36,867 nucleotides of DNA from Magnetococcales bacterium HCHbin5 (GTDB lineage Bacteria; Pseudomonadota; Magnetococcia; Magnetococcales; Magnetaquicoccaceae): NCBI GenBank assembly GCA_002753505.1, contig PEAG01000034.1, positions 1-36,867 of the forward strand, given 5' to 3'. The notes below the pieces were generated by a model that made no database searches, had not been told where the DNA came from, and saw nothing but the letters and a program-made list of their open reading frames with translations. This document shows positions 1-9,375 of this stretch, one piece after another. A program made the translations under genes and the position numbers. Each line of letters begins with the position of its first letter. Position 1 is the first letter of the stretch.

Positions 1-438
1 GTCAAGGGATAGCTTGGCTGGGCTCACCGAGCCGATTATCAAGACGAGGGGTACACGCCCCTCGTGCTTTATCCCACATCGGACGGTAGACCCATCATGC
101 CTCAAAAAACGCAGTCCTGGACCCTGAAAAGGTGCCGGGAGTGTCCGAAAAAGTGCTTACGCGCAACGGCCATCTGTATCATTCACGCTGAACCAACACA
201 CTCTCCAGTGATATTTTGAGTGTCGTCCAAGCGACTTGTCTGTTTTGTCTCGACCACCTCTGCGGCGGTCTTGCCTACATGGACGGAGCCCAGTTCCTGG
301 TTTGTCGCACCCTCTGCTTTTTTTTTGCAAGCCCCCCCCACCAAGCCTCACGGAAAGGCATTCATTGCTACAGAACATCATCAAATGATTGTAAAGTATT
401 AGACCATCTACCCGATGGTTGCATTCCTGGGCAATGCA
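1..438. other. Non-coding left edge with small hairpins
   Basis: No convincing gene is seen here. Two short inverted repeats lie at the left edge: 21-33 (GGCTC/GAGCC, 3-nt loop) and 44-65 (ACGAGGGG/CCCCTCGT, 8 perfect pairs, 6-nt loop). They could end transcription of a gene outside the window, but neither is followed by a clear T-tract. Two more lie just beyond the stop codon of the minus-strand chemosensory operon: TGCATT/AATGCA at about 421-439 and ACCATC/GATGGT at 403-419. They are the best candidates for the operon's 3' end, again without a classical U-tract. Open frames in this stretch have no recognisable product. Confidence 0.35.
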
Positions 439-732
439 TCAAGAACGGCACAAAAACTCCAACCCGGCCAAACGAAAACGGTCCAGCAGCGTGTCATTGG
501 CAGATGACAACAGCAACTTTTTGCCTGACTGCTCCGCCGTCCTCCGAGCGGCGACAAATATCTGCAACGCCGCCGTGTCCACGTCAGTCACTCCGGACAG
601 ATCCACCTCCACCCGCTCGCCCGCCGCCGTGCCGGTGATCCGCTCCCGCAACAGACGGACCAAAGAGTCCGCCTGGTCCAATCCCAGGAGACCGGAAAGC
701 ACCAACTGCCCCTCCTCCGCCTGGCCGTTCAT
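439..732 (-). CDS. STAS-domain protein of the chemosensory operon
   Basis: This is a 97-aa single-domain STAS protein, the fold of anti-sigma-factor antagonists such as SpoIIAA. The core signature VDLSGVTDVDTAALQIF lies at about residues 43-58. SpoIIAA-type proteins carry a phosphorylatable serine in a D-S-S/T-G motif, whereas here the position reads D-T-A, so Thr would be the only nearby acceptor and phosphorylation is uncertain. The start codon overlaps the CheB stop codon (ATGA), so it is translationally coupled as the last gene of the operon. STAS proteins in chemotaxis operons are thought to be outputs or adaptors; the partner cannot be told from sequence. The fold call is firm and the role is inference. 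Confidence 0.85.
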   Translation of the reverse strand: MNGQAEEGQLVLSGLLGLDQADSLVRLLRERITGTAAGERVEVDLSGVTDVDTAALQIFVAARRTAEQSGKKLLLSSANDTLLDRFRLAGLEFLCRS

Positions 733-1799
733 GGAGCGTGCCCCTCATCCACCATGGCCAACAGTTGCCCCGCAATCCCCGTCAATGGCACCACATGATC
801 CACCCCTCCCGCCTTGATGGCCATCTTGGGCATGCCAAATACAATACAGCTGGCCTCATCCTGGGCAATGGTGCGGGCCCCGGCCTGCTTCATGGCCAGC
901 ATCCCCTCCGCGCCATCCGCACCCATTCCAGTCAAAATCACCCCAATCCCCCGTTGGCCAACCTGACTGGCCATCGATTGAAACAAAACCTCCACCGACG
1001 GACGAACCCGATGAACCATGGGACCATCCTCCAACCGGACCACATGATGATCCCCCTCCCGCACAATCACCATATGTCGACCACCCGGTGCCACCAACAC
1101 CGTCCCCGCCTGCACCCGATCCCCCGCCTGCGCCTCCTTGACGTGCATCTGACACACCCGATCCAACCGTTGGGCAAAAGGGGCCGTAAATTGCGCCATC
1201 ATGTGCTGAACCACCAGAACGGCCGGCATATTGTGGGGCAACGGGGTCAATACCGCCACCAACGCATCCGTTCCTCCCGTGGAAGCTCCAATGGCAATAA
1301 TGGACTCCTCTCCACCCTTTTCCGTCGACCGGGCCAACCTGCTCAAGGGCACCGGCGCGGTCGCTTCCTGCAAAAAACGCCGGGAAGAAGAGCCAACCTG
1401 TGCAGCTCCCGCCGCCTTGACCCGGTCAATGATCTGCTCGGACATCTCGTCCAGCTTTTCCCGGACATCCAGACTCGGCTTGGCGATCACATCCACCGCC
1501 CCCAGTGCCAGAGCGCGAAAGGTCTGCTCCGTATCCTGACCGGTCAGGGTGCTGATCATCACCACCGGCATCGGATGGGACTTCATCAACCGCTCCAAAA
1601 AATCCAACCCATCCATTCCCGGCATGACAATGTCCAACGTCAATACGTCCGGCTTCAACTCCTTGATCTTCTGCATGGCAGACCAGGCATCGGGAGCAGC
1701 ACCCACCACCTCCAGCATCTCATCCGTACTCAATATCTCCTTGAGAACCTTGCGTACCAGGGCCGAATCATCCACGATCAGTACTTTTACTTTACTCAT
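729..1799 (-). CDS. cheB: Chemoreceptor glutamate methylesterase/deamidase CheB
   Basis: CheB removes methyl groups from chemoreceptor glutamates and deamidates glutamines, resetting sensitivity during adaptation. The 356-aa protein has the standard two-domain layout. An N-terminal receiver (about 1-120) has acidic pocket D10-D11, phospho-acceptor D56 in LTLDIVMPGMDG and a later KP pair. A linker leads to the CheB esterase domain (about 165-350). The esterase triad is visible as Ser173 in IGASTGG, His199 in VVQHM, and an Asp in the GMGADGAEGM segment. Length is typical. It overlaps CheR upstream and the STAS gene downstream by 4 bases each (ATGA), so translation is coupled. CheA of the same operon is the expected phosphodonor. 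Confidence 0.97.
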   Translation of the reverse strand: MSKVKVLIVDDSALVRKVLKEILSTDEMLEVVGAAPDAWSAMQKIKELKPDVLTLDIVMPGMDGLDFLERLMKSHPMPVVMISTLTGQDTEQTFRALALGAVDVIAKPSLDVREKLDEMSEQIIDRVKAAGAAQVGSSSRRFLQEATAPVPLSRLARSTEKGGEESIIAIGASTGGTDALVAVLTPLPHNMPAVLVVQHMMAQFTAPFAQRLDRVCQMHVKEAQAGDRVQAGTVLVAPGGRHMVIVREGDHHVVRLEDGPMVHRVRPSVEVLFQSMASQVGQRGIGVILTGMGADGAEGMLAMKQAGARTIAQDEASCIVFGMPKMAIKAGGVDHVVPLTGIAGQLLAMVDEGHAP

Positions 1800-2653
1800 G
1801 ATGCCGTCTTTTGAAAAATGTTAAATTTGTGTTTTTGCAGGGAAGGAATCTCGGCCACCAGCTCCGAATGGCCCAAAAACAGATAACCGTTATCTGGTTG
1901 CAAATGGCTTGCAAACCGCGCCAACAACTGCTCCCGGCTCGCCTGGTCAAAATAGATGATCACATTGCGACAAAAGATAATCTCAAACGCCGTGTTGATG
2001 GGATAACGGGCATCCATAAAATTGATCTTCCGGAAGTCAATCCGCTCCCGCAACAGCGTGCGGGCTCGAAAGCCGCGGGCAACACCGATGGCCACCGGCT
2101 CAAAATATTTGTCCAGCAGGTTGGGGGGAATATGGGCCGTCTGCTCTTCCAGATAGAGGCCGCTGGCCGCCTTGTCCAGTGCCTTGTGGCAGATGTCCGA
2201 CGCCAGGATGCGAATATCCCACTCCTCACCCAACGATTCCAGCAAAATCATCGCCAGGGTATACGGCTCCTCACCACTGGAACAACCCGCACTCCAAACC
2301 CGAATCTTTTTTTCCGCACTGGCACGACCCCGTTGCTGAATTGCAGGCAGTATCCACTGCTGAAAATGATCAAGCTGAGCATTTTCCCGAAAAAATTTAG
2401 TGTGTTGTGTGGTCACCTCGTCGATCAGATCCTGCAGGCCGATGTCGTTGCCGGGCCGGGTCACCAGATCACACCAGGCCCGCAGTTCATCCGCATGGGT
2501 AATGCTCAATCGCTTTTTGATGCGCATCAAGACCAGATCTTTTTTCCTTGGTTCCAGATAGAGCCCACACTTTTGCTGCACTACCCGTTGCAGGTAATAA
2601 AAAGAGGCATCACTGAGAATGCCTGCCTCTGTCTCTTCACACGTTGTTGACAT
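1796..2653 (-). CDS. cheR: Chemoreceptor methyltransferase CheR
   Basis: CheR uses S-adenosylmethionine to methylate glutamates of chemoreceptors, opposing CheB. The 285-aa product has the N-terminal all-alpha CheR domain, then the conserved TTQHTKFFRE segment (81-90), the SAM-binding motif SAGCSSGEEPYT (121-132), and the FCRNVIIYFD motif near the end of the Rossmann domain. A GTG at 2665 would overlap the receptor stop codon. The ATG at 2653 is preferred because GAGG sits 6 to 8 bases upstream, formed by the receptor's own stop region. No TPR extension is present, so this is the minimal CheR form. It is transcribed between the receptor and CheB, as expected for an adaptation module. Confidence 0.96.
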   Translation of the reverse strand: MSTTCEETEAGILSDASFYYLQRVVQQKCGLYLEPRKKDLVLMRIKKRLSITHADELRAWCDLVTRPGNDIGLQDLIDEVTTQHTKFFRENAQLDHFQQWILPAIQQRGRASAEKKIRVWSAGCSSGEEPYTLAMILLESLGEEWDIRILASDICHKALDKAASGLYLEEQTAHIPPNLLDKYFEPVAIGVARGFRARTLLRERIDFRKINFMDARYPINTAFEIIFCRNVIIYFDQASREQLLARFASHLQPDNGYLFLGHSELVAEIPSLQKHKFNIFQKTAS

Positions 2654-2661
2654 GTCGTGCC

Positions 2662-4869
2662 TCACTCAAAATCCGGTTTGCTGCCTTTCCAGGTTGGCTC
2701 ACCCTGCTCTGCCGCCTGCTCCTCTGCTCCATTCTGCTCCCCCGCATGCCCGAACAACCCATCCTGGCCATCCGTGGGAGGCCCGCTCTCCGTCATCCCG
2801 CTCTTGTCCATGCGAAAATGACGAACATCCGTCAACAATGTCTGCACCTGATCCACCAGTGTCTGACTGGTTACGGCGGCATCATCGGCCAACACGGCAT
2901 TCTGATGCGTAATTTTTTCCATCTCTGTCACGGCAATATTCACCTGCCGAATCCCTTCAGCCTGTTCCATGGAAGCGGCACTGATATTTTCCACCATGTC
3001 AGAAACCTTGGTCACAGACTCCGTTATGTGGGCCAAATGTACGGTGACATGTTCCCCCAGATGACTTAAACTGCGTCCCAACTCCTCTTCCATGTCACCC
3101 AATTTGGCAGCAATCTCCTGCTGCAACACCGCCAGCGACTGACTGGCCTGATCCGCCGTCTGCACCCCTGCCAGAATCTGCTCAATATTGTTTTGAATCA
3201 ACAGGCCAATCTCCTTGGCGGCCCTGGCAGAACGGGAGGCCAATTTGCGCACCTCCATGGCCACCACCGCAAAACCACGACCATGCTCTCCGGCCCGCGC
3301 CGCCTCAATGGCCGCATTGATCGCCAACAGATTGGTCTGAAAAGCCAAATCATTGATTACCGAGGTGATCCCGGAAATTTTTCGGGAACTGCTGGAGATC
3401 CCATCCATCACGTTGACCGTATCCCGGGAGGTCTCCTGTACCTGCTTGAAAAAATGCTGATTGGCCTGTTGAATCTGAGCGGCAATGGCCTGATTGCTGG
3501 ATCGGGTCTTCAAAACGGTCGCTTGCAGCTCCAGATCCGCCGCATTGGCAATGGCCTTGGCCTCCTTGCTGATCTGATAGGCCTGATTGGCATTGTCTGC
3601 ATTCTGCTGCACGGTGGCTGTCAACTCCTCCACCGCTGCCGAAGTCTCCTCCAGGGCAGAGGCCTGCTTTTCCGTGCGGGTTGCCAACTCCCGGTTGCCC
3701 TCTGAAAAAATTTGCGAGGCGGTGGCCACCTGTTCGGCAGCCGCCGAAACCCTGCCGACGATCGCCCGCAGCTTCGCCATCATCTCTTTCAGAGCAGTCA
3801 CCAACTGCCCCAGCTCCCCCCCCTGATCCACATCGATGGTGGCAGTCAAATCTCCAGCCGCCACCTGTTGGGCAAGAACCACACCTTTGACCAGTGGAAC
3901 CTCAACAATTCTGGTAATATACCACGCACACAGCATACCCAGCAAGATTGCCACGAGAGAGACTGACAAGACCAGCATAATCACCGTCTGATTGCCGGTT
4001 TGCACGCGGATCCCCAAAGCATCCTGATCATTTTTAAGGACAAGATTCAGTTCGTCCACGGCCTTGGCAACCACCTGCCCGATCTGTTCCAGGGCGTTGT
4101 GCTGGATATCGTTGCGCTGGTCCAACAGCTGTTTTACCCTCTGGAAGGCCGTGTAATAGGCGTCCCGCTCCGCAACAAACGTTTTGAGCAAAGCGAGGGC
4201 TGGTTCTGAATACTCCAACTCACGACCCAGCGTCTCAATCAGCGGCTTGATCGCCACCTGCAGCTTTTGCTCCACCATATCGGCATCCTCCGCCCGGTCC
4301 CGAACCAAAAATTTGGCACTGGACAGCAGTCCCAGCAGAAGATTTTCTTGCACTTGACCGACATAGTAGGCACTGTTCGTATCCCTGGTGTCCAAAAGCA
4401 TCTTGATAAGATTGGTCAATGTTGTGCGCATGGCGAGACTGGAGGGGTCGAGACTGTCGGCCACCAGGGTGTTCATTTCCTGGTTGAACTGGATAATAAA
4501 GTCGAAGCCTTGGCCGTATTCTTGAATGCTTTGCTCAAGATTGGCAACGGCGTTGAGCTGTCCCGGCTGGACGAGTACTTTTTTGGCCTCCCCCAGCAAC
4601 TGAATCATGGTGGCCAGATTTTTCTGGTATGACACAATGGATTCCTGGCTGCTGTTGAAGTGAAACTCCGCCGCATCTATGCGTATCATCAACATGTTTG
4701 TCTGCAACTGCCCGGCCAGTTCCTTGTGACTGGCAAGACTCCGGTAGTTGACAAACCCCTGGATGGCTGTGCTCAAACCTGTGTAGGAGGCTCCAGAGAT
4801 CATGAGCAGCAGCAGCAGCACACCACCAAAACCCAGCGTCAGCAGTGTGGCCAATTTTAAATTTTTCAT
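2662..4869 (-). CDS. Methyl-accepting chemotaxis protein, large helical periplasmic sensor
   Basis: This is a 735-aa inner-membrane chemoreceptor. TM1 is about residues 8-29, followed by a roughly 265-residue periplasmic region that looks entirely helical, then TM2 at about 296-318, a HAMP domain at 319-371, and a long cytoplasmic signalling coiled coil. The conserved hairpin tip reads [28 protein letters not shown]. The size and helical character of the sensor resemble the helical bimodular (HBM) sensors of McpS-type receptors, but the ligand cannot be assigned. The C-terminus is a loose acidic tail without the NWETF pentapeptide that tethers CheR/CheB in some receptors. An AAGGAA ribosome site precedes the ATG, which lies 1 base after the CheW stop. 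As the only receptor in this operon it is probably the dedicated input for this CheA. Confidence 0.95.
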   Translation of the reverse strand: MKNLKLATLLTLGFGGVLLLLLMISGASYTGLSTAIQGFVNYRSLASHKELAGQLQTNMLMIRIDAAEFHFNSSQESIVSYQKNLATMIQLLGEAKKVLVQPGQLNAVANLEQSIQEYGQGFDFIIQFNQEMNTLVADSLDPSSLAMRTTLTNLIKMLLDTRDTNSAYYVGQVQENLLLGLLSSAKFLVRDRAEDADMVEQKLQVAIKPLIETLGRELEYSEPALALLKTFVAERDAYYTAFQRVKQLLDQRNDIQHNALEQIGQVVAKAVDELNLVLKNDQDALGIRVQTGNQTVIMLVLSVSLVAILLGMLCAWYITRIVEVPLVKGVVLAQQVAAGDLTATIDVDQGGELGQLVTALKEMMAKLRAIVGRVSAAAEQVATASQIFSEGNRELATRTEKQASALEETSAAVEELTATVQQNADNANQAYQISKEAKAIANAADLELQATVLKTRSSNQAIAAQIQQANQHFFKQVQETSRDTVNVMDGISSSSRKISGITSVINDLAFQTNLLAINAAIEAARAGEHGRGFAVVAMEVRKLASRSARAAKEIGLLIQNNIEQILAGVQTADQASQSLAVLQQEIAAKLGDMEEELGRSLSHLGEHVTVHLAHITESVTKVSDMVENISAASMEQAEGIRQVNIAVTEMEKITHQNAVLADDAAVTSQTLVDQVQTLLTDVRHFRMDKSGMTESGPPTDGQDGLFGHAGEQNGAEEQAAEQGEPTWKGSKPDFE

Positions 4870-4870
4870 A

Positions 4871-5467
4871 TCACGATTCCTTTACCAAAAAATCGTTGGC
4901 ATTCGCATCAGAAGCACATGCATTGGACGCAATCTTATATTTTGCAATCTGTTCCGGGGAGAGAATTTTGTCCAGGTTGAGTATCATCACCAACTCATTG
5001 CGGATCTCTCCCATTCCCTGAATATATTCGATGTCCACCTGGGCCATCAGGTCAGGGGGTGGGCAAATCCGCTCCCTGGGAAAATAGAGCACATCTGCCA
5101 CCGCATCGGCGATAACCCCCACCAGTTTGGTCTCCACGTAGGCAATCAGAATAATCGCCGACTCTGAATGGTCATACTCCCCCGGTGACATGCCAAACCG
5201 CAGGCGCAGATCCAGAACGGGCAGGATGATACCCCGCAAATTGATCACGCCCCGGACAAAATCCGGCAGGTTGGGAACCGGAGTCGGCTCCCCGTAGCGG
5301 ATGATCTCCTGCACCTGGAGCACATCCAGACCATACTTTTCCCGCCCCAGGAGAAAGGTGACCAATTGAACGCAATCCTTGACATTTTCCAGCAAAAGAT
5401 CCGACTGTTCGTCTTCGTCAAACTCTCCCGGATCGGAGTCATGCAGCAGTTCAGTCAACAGGTCCAT
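4871..5467 (-). CDS. cheW: Chemotaxis coupling protein CheW
   Basis: CheW couples the chemoreceptor to CheA in the signalling array. The 198-aa product has an acidic N-terminal extension (about 1-30), then a complete CheW beta-barrel domain (about 32-175). Characteristic segments are [19 protein letters not shown], the [21 protein letters not shown] strand pair and [12 protein letters not shown]. The C-terminal tail is rich in Ala, Asn and Asp and may be disordered. The start codon lies inside the 3' end of cheA (17-base overlap) and has GAGGGG 6 to 7 bases upstream. It is one base away from the downstream receptor gene, so stoichiometric co-expression with CheA and the receptor is likely. 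Confidence 0.96.
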   Translation of the reverse strand: MDLLTELLHDSDPGEFDEDEQSDLLLENVKDCVQLVTFLLGREKYGLDVLQVQEIIRYGEPTPVPNLPDFVRGVINLRGIILPVLDLRLRFGMSPGEYDHSESAIILIAYVETKLVGVIADAVADVLYFPRERICPPPDLMAQVDIEYIQGMGEIRNELVMILNLDKILSPEQIAKYKIASNACASDANANDFLVKES

Positions 5468-7631
5468 GGTGTGCCCCTCTCTCGTTGGGAAGGTGCCGGA
5501 TCAGGCTCGCAATATCCAGCACCAGGGAGATGCGACCGTCACCCAGAATGGTCGCACCGGCAATGCCTTCAACGGACATCAGATTTTGTTCCAGACTTTT
5601 AATGACCACCTGATACTGGTCAATAATTTCATCCACCAACAGGCAGGCCTGGCCTCCCCCCTCCGCCACCAGAATCAACAATCCCCGGGCCGGATCGGTC
5701 ACCGCCTGATCGATGCCAAACAACTGGTGCAAACGCAATAACGGCACATAGTGATTGCGGATTTTTACCAACTCCCCCTTTTGTTTCAGGCTCTCAAACT
5801 GACAAAAACAGGGTTGTATCGTCTCCACGACAGAGAGCAAAGGAATGACAAACACCTGCCTTCCCACCCCCACCAGCAGCCCTTCGATAACGGCGAGGGT
5901 CAGGGGGAGTTCGATCCGGAACAGGGTGCCCTTGCCCGGTGTACTCTCCATGGTGATGGAGCCGCGCAGTGCCTCAATCTCTTTCCGTACCACATCCATC
6001 CCCACCCCCCGGCCCGAAATTTCCGAAACCTCCCGGGCGGTAGAAAAACCGGAACGAAATAAAAATTGCAAAATTTCCGCATGAGTGGGCCGGTCGGCCT
6101 CGCTGATCAACCCCCGCTGCCGGGCGATGGCCAGTACCCGGTCATAGTCGACACCTGCCCCGTCATCGGTCAACTCGATGACAATGGCATTTTTCCGGTT
6201 GGCAACCTGCAACAACAATCGCCCCTCCGGATGTTTGCCCCGCTGCCGACGGATCTCCGGTTTTTCAATGCCATGGTCCATGGCATTGCGTACCAGGTGG
6301 GTCAAGGGGCCATTCAACTTGTCGACGATGGTTTTATCCACCTCCGTCTCTTCCCCCAGAAGGTGCATCTGCATCGGTTTTTGGCTCTGCTCGGAAAAGT
6401 CCCGCACCAGCCGTTTCAATGGAAACAGTACATTGCCCACCGGTACCATGCGCACCTTCATGGCCTGGACATGGAGCTCCTGCATGATCCGATCATGATC
6501 ATCCACGATCTGTCCCAATATCTCCTCCAACTGCAACGCCCCTCCCTGGGCTTCATCCTGTGCGGAGAGGGTTTCATACGCTTGCCGCAAGCGGGTGTGA
6601 ACCAGAATGATCTCACCGATCAAATTGATCAGGGTATCCAGTTTTTGAATGTTGACCCGTACCAGCTCCGGGGGTTTTTTGGCCATGACCTGCGCCGTTG
6701 CCCGTTGGGCAGGGGGTTGGGTGGCAACGGGAGGGGTAGGCAGTGGGGATGGGGCCGGCGTTGCCTGGGGAGCCGGGACCCCCTGGTTAGTCGGCCCGAT
6801 CTCTCCCTCGTTCGTTTGACCAATCAGTCGTCGCCTCGACGGATCGGTGACATGGGAGTCGATGGCCAGTTGATCGAGAATCTCCTGGGGGCCACCATCG
6901 ATCAACTCAATGTGAAGGTCATGCCCCTCCAGAAAAAACATCAAAATAGTCTTCAGTTTTTTTTGGGAGGCTGTTGTCTTGAGGATGACCGTCCACCACA
7001 AAGACAACAGACGGGGATTCAGTTGCTCCAGGGGGGGGACCGCGTGGGTGTGGGGAAAGATCAGCAGGGTGCCCAACGCCTCCAGATCCTTGATCAGGAC
7101 CAGAGGATCGGTGCGCTCCGCAAACAGATCGGGATGAAAGCGCAAACGCAAAAAATAGGTAAGCAGGGCATCCGGTTGACGGGAGACGACAGTCGGAGCA
7201 GGAGGGGGAGTCGGTTTGTCCGGGGACAGGGCCTCGACCGGACCCCCGGTCAGTTGGGCAAACCGCTCCAGACTGCTCTGGAGACGGAGTTCATCCGGCG
7301 AAGTGCCGCCACGGGCCCCGAGCAGGAACCCCTTCAGACAGTCCAGGGCCTCCAGCAGGGCCGACATCAACCCGGGAGTGATGGCCAGTTTGCCGGAACG
7401 GACTCCATCCAACACATTTTCCGCCTTGTGGGTATACCGGGACAGGGCGGTAAAACCGGACAGCCCCGCTCCCCCCTTCAGGGTGTGAAATGAACGGAAC
7501 AGGGCATGCACCCGATCCACATCCCCGGGGTCCGCCTCCAGACAGAGCATATCCTCTTCCATCTGCTGCAACAACTCCTCCATCTCCTGGAGAAAAAGCT
7601 GTTGCATCTCGCCGACATCGAAGGTCGCCAT
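5451..7631 (-). CDS. cheA: Chemotaxis histidine kinase CheA
   Basis: CheA autophosphorylates on histidine in response to receptor state and passes phosphate to response regulators. The 726-aa protein shows P1 (about 1-105) with phospho-acceptor His49 in FHTLKGGAG, and a P2-like regulator-docking domain (about 155-246). A Pro/Thr-rich linker (280-310) follows, then P3 dimerisation helices (about 325-385). The P4 ATPase has an N-box HLVRNAMDHG (445-454), G1 DDGAGVD (489-495) and G2 GRGVGMD (540-546). A C-terminal P5 CheW-like domain completes it. All catalytic elements appear intact. The start lies 3 bases after the cyclase stop. Phosphate targets encoded in the operon are CheB and the receiver-cyclase, since no single-domain CheY is seen. 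Confidence 0.97.
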   Translation of the reverse strand: MATFDVGEMQQLFLQEMEELLQQMEEDMLCLEADPGDVDRVHALFRSFHTLKGGAGLSGFTALSRYTHKAENVLDGVRSGKLAITPGLMSALLEALDCLKGFLLGARGGTSPDELRLQSSLERFAQLTGGPVEALSPDKPTPPPAPTVVSRQPDALLTYFLRLRFHPDLFAERTDPLVLIKDLEALGTLLIFPHTHAVPPLEQLNPRLLSLWWTVILKTTASQKKLKTILMFFLEGHDLHIELIDGGPQEILDQLAIDSHVTDPSRRRLIGQTNEGEIGPTNQGVPAPQATPAPSPLPTPPVATQPPAQRATAQVMAKKPPELVRVNIQKLDTLINLIGEIILVHTRLRQAYETLSAQDEAQGGALQLEEILGQIVDDHDRIMQELHVQAMKVRMVPVGNVLFPLKRLVRDFSEQSQKPMQMHLLGEETEVDKTIVDKLNGPLTHLVRNAMDHGIEKPEIRRQRGKHPEGRLLLQVANRKNAIVIELTDDGAGVDYDRVLAIARQRGLISEADRPTHAEILQFLFRSGFSTAREVSEISGRGVGMDVVRKEIEALRGSITMESTPGKGTLFRIELPLTLAVIEGLLVGVGRQVFVIPLLSVVETIQPCFCQFESLKQKGELVKIRNHYVPLLRLHQLFGIDQAVTDPARGLLILVAEGGGQACLLVDEIIDQYQVVIKSLEQNLMSVEGIAGATILGDGRISLVLDIASLIRHLPNERGAHHGPVD

Positions 7632-7634
7632 GGT

Positions 7635-9041
7635 CTACTTGCGATCCATGACAAAAACACCGTTCCAATCCGCCGCCGGTGGTTGTGCCTGAAACCGGGC
7701 GCAACGATCCAGGTAGAGCTGGCTGGACAAATCTTCCGGTTCAATCTCCAGGCAGTGATTGAAAACCCCCATTGCCTTTCCCCACTCCTGGTCCCGGTAG
7801 AGGGCAATCCCCTTGCGAAACCGTTTCGCCAACTGTTTTTTCCGTTCCAGCAGGGGATCGGTGCCATTCTCGAACAGCTCATAGATGCCCACTGCCTGCC
7901 CTCGTCCCTTGACCGCCACCAGATCCAGTTCCCGCATCCCCACCTCCTTCTGGTCCAGAAATCGCGTCACATCCTCGGAAGCAACGATTGCACAACCATA
8001 ATATTTGGTCAGCCCCTCCAGACGGGAGGCCAGATTGACCGCATCACCAATGACCGTGGAATCCATCCGGTTTTCATTGCCCAAGGTTCCCAACATGACC
8101 GATCCGATATGAATGCCAATGCCGGTACCGATTCCCGGCAGATCCCTGGCAGCCCGCTCGGCATTCAACCGTTTCAAAGCCCTCTGCATGCCAAACGCCG
8201 CCCGCACCGCGTTCCGGGCCTGGACCCGAAAATGGCCATCAAACAAGGCCATGACCGCATCACCAATAAACTTGTCGATAAAACCGTCATGCAGTTTGAT
8301 CGGCTCTTCCATCCGACTCAAGTAATCATTCAAAAAGCGAAACAGATCTTCCGGCGTCATGGTCTCGGCAATCTGGGTAAAGGAACGAATATCGCTGAAC
8401 AGGATGGTGATGGTCTCCGACTCCACCCACCCGGCCTGAATGGTCTCCAAACCCTCTTTGGCGATCCGCTGCAAAAATTGTTTCGGGACAAATCTTTCAA
8501 ACACTTTTGTCATTACAGTCATGGCCTGGGTCTCGGCCAGTTGAATCCGGGTGGTCTGCAACTCTGCGTAGGCCCGTTTTTGTTCCGCCAGCGCGGTTTC
8601 CAGATGTTTGTTGAGGAGGCGGGTCTTGTCTTCTGCGCGTTTGATGCGAACCAGTACCTTGACTCGGGCCAACAGTTCATCGGTGTGAAAGGGTTTGGGA
8701 AGATAGGCATCGGCCTGCAGATCCGAGAGCCCGCGAACCACCTCCTGGATGTCGTCCTGGGCGGTCAAAAAGAGCACCGGAATCACCCGCCACTGATCAT
8801 CGGACTTGAGGACGCGGATGCACTCGTCGCCGGAAAGGATGGGCATGTTGCGGTCCAACACGACCACATCCGGCCATTGGTCGGGTTCTCGGGCCGTCAA
8901 AAAGCGCACGGCCTCTGCACCATTTTCTGCTTCAAAAACGGTGAAAAGGTACTCATCGTCCTGTTCCAGCGTCTGTCGAACATGGTGTCGAACGGTACGG
9001 GAATCATCGACGGTCAAAACACGTGCCGTAACTGTGCCCAC
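7635..9041 (-). CDS. Receiver-domain class III adenylate cyclase
   Basis: This is a 468-aa response regulator with an enzymatic output. The receiver (about 1-130) has acidic residues D12-D13, phospho-acceptor D63 in VVVLDRNMP, and a KP pair near residue 115. A coiled-coil linker follows (about 135-180), then a class III nucleotide cyclase domain (about 205-385). It keeps both metal aspartates (FSDIRSFT and FIGDAVMALF), the adenine-selecting Lys of DKFIGD, and the Asn/Arg of VNLASRLE. Adenylate rather than guanylate cyclase activity is therefore likely. The last 70 residues resemble a TPR-like helical pair. The start is GTG with GAGGGG very close upstream; this is the first gene of the operon. 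The sequence suggests that CheA phosphorylation of D63 controls cAMP production; this is inference. Confidence 0.93.
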   Translation of the reverse strand: MGTVTARVLTVDDSRTVRHHVRQTLEQDDEYLFTVFEAENGAEAVRFLTAREPDQWPDVVVLDRNMPILSGDECIRVLKSDDQWRVIPVLFLTAQDDIQEVVRGLSDLQADAYLPKPFHTDELLARVKVLVRIKRAEDKTRLLNKHLETALAEQKRAYAELQTTRIQLAETQAMTVMTKVFERFVPKQFLQRIAKEGLETIQAGWVESETITILFSDIRSFTQIAETMTPEDLFRFLNDYLSRMEEPIKLHDGFIDKFIGDAVMALFDGHFRVQARNAVRAAFGMQRALKRLNAERAARDLPGIGTGIGIHIGSVMLGTLGNENRMDSTVIGDAVNLASRLEGLTKYYGCAIVASEDVTRFLDQKEVGMRELDLVAVKGRGQAVGIYELFENGTDPLLERKKQLAKRFRKGIALYRDQEWGKAMGVFNHCLEIEPEDLSSQLYLDRCARFQAQPPAADWNGVFVMDRK

Positions 9042-9375
9042 TGCCCCTCTACTGTGGTCTGGTTTTGATCGTGCCAGTCGGATACCTCTTCCAGCTTACA
9101 GTCTGCCACACAATACAATGCAACACAACGCAATGGGATTGTATCCCAACGGCTCACCCCTTGCTACCTGTTTTGTCCTCTGCCGCATCACAACAAAAGT
9201 TTATCGAAGATTGGTATTGTTTGTTATCAGAACGCTTTGCGCGAAAGCAGAAAAAGCGTACCATGGCAGGCAGAGTATCGCTCAAACAGGATAAAACCAG
9301 CTTCGGCGATCGATGAGACAGCGATCAACCCCCGGACAGTCCGCCTTTCAAACCTGCACAGGGAGCGTCACATTC
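9042..9375. promoter_or_regulatory. Divergent promoter region with tandem pentamers
   Basis: This 334-bp gap separates the minus-strand chemosensory operon from the plus-strand methyltransferase, so it should hold promoters for both. Five tandem RCAAY pentamers run from 9110 to 9134 (ACAAT ACAAT GCAAC ACAAC GCAAT). They are followed directly by a 6-bp-arm inverted repeat TGGGAT/ATCCCA at 9134-9148. I could not pick out a convincing -35/-10 pair on either strand. The repeat and palindrome are candidate regulator-binding sites only. Confidence 0.35.

Noticed and set aside
738-1814. Long plus-strand frame (358 codons) antisense to cheB
   Set aside because: It is the shadow of cheB, with no domain and His/Pro-rich composition.
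6066-9068. Long plus-strand frames (475 and 520 codons) antisense to cheA and the cyclase
   Set aside because: Artefacts of GC-rich codon bias in the real minus-strand genes, whose catalytic motifs are intact.
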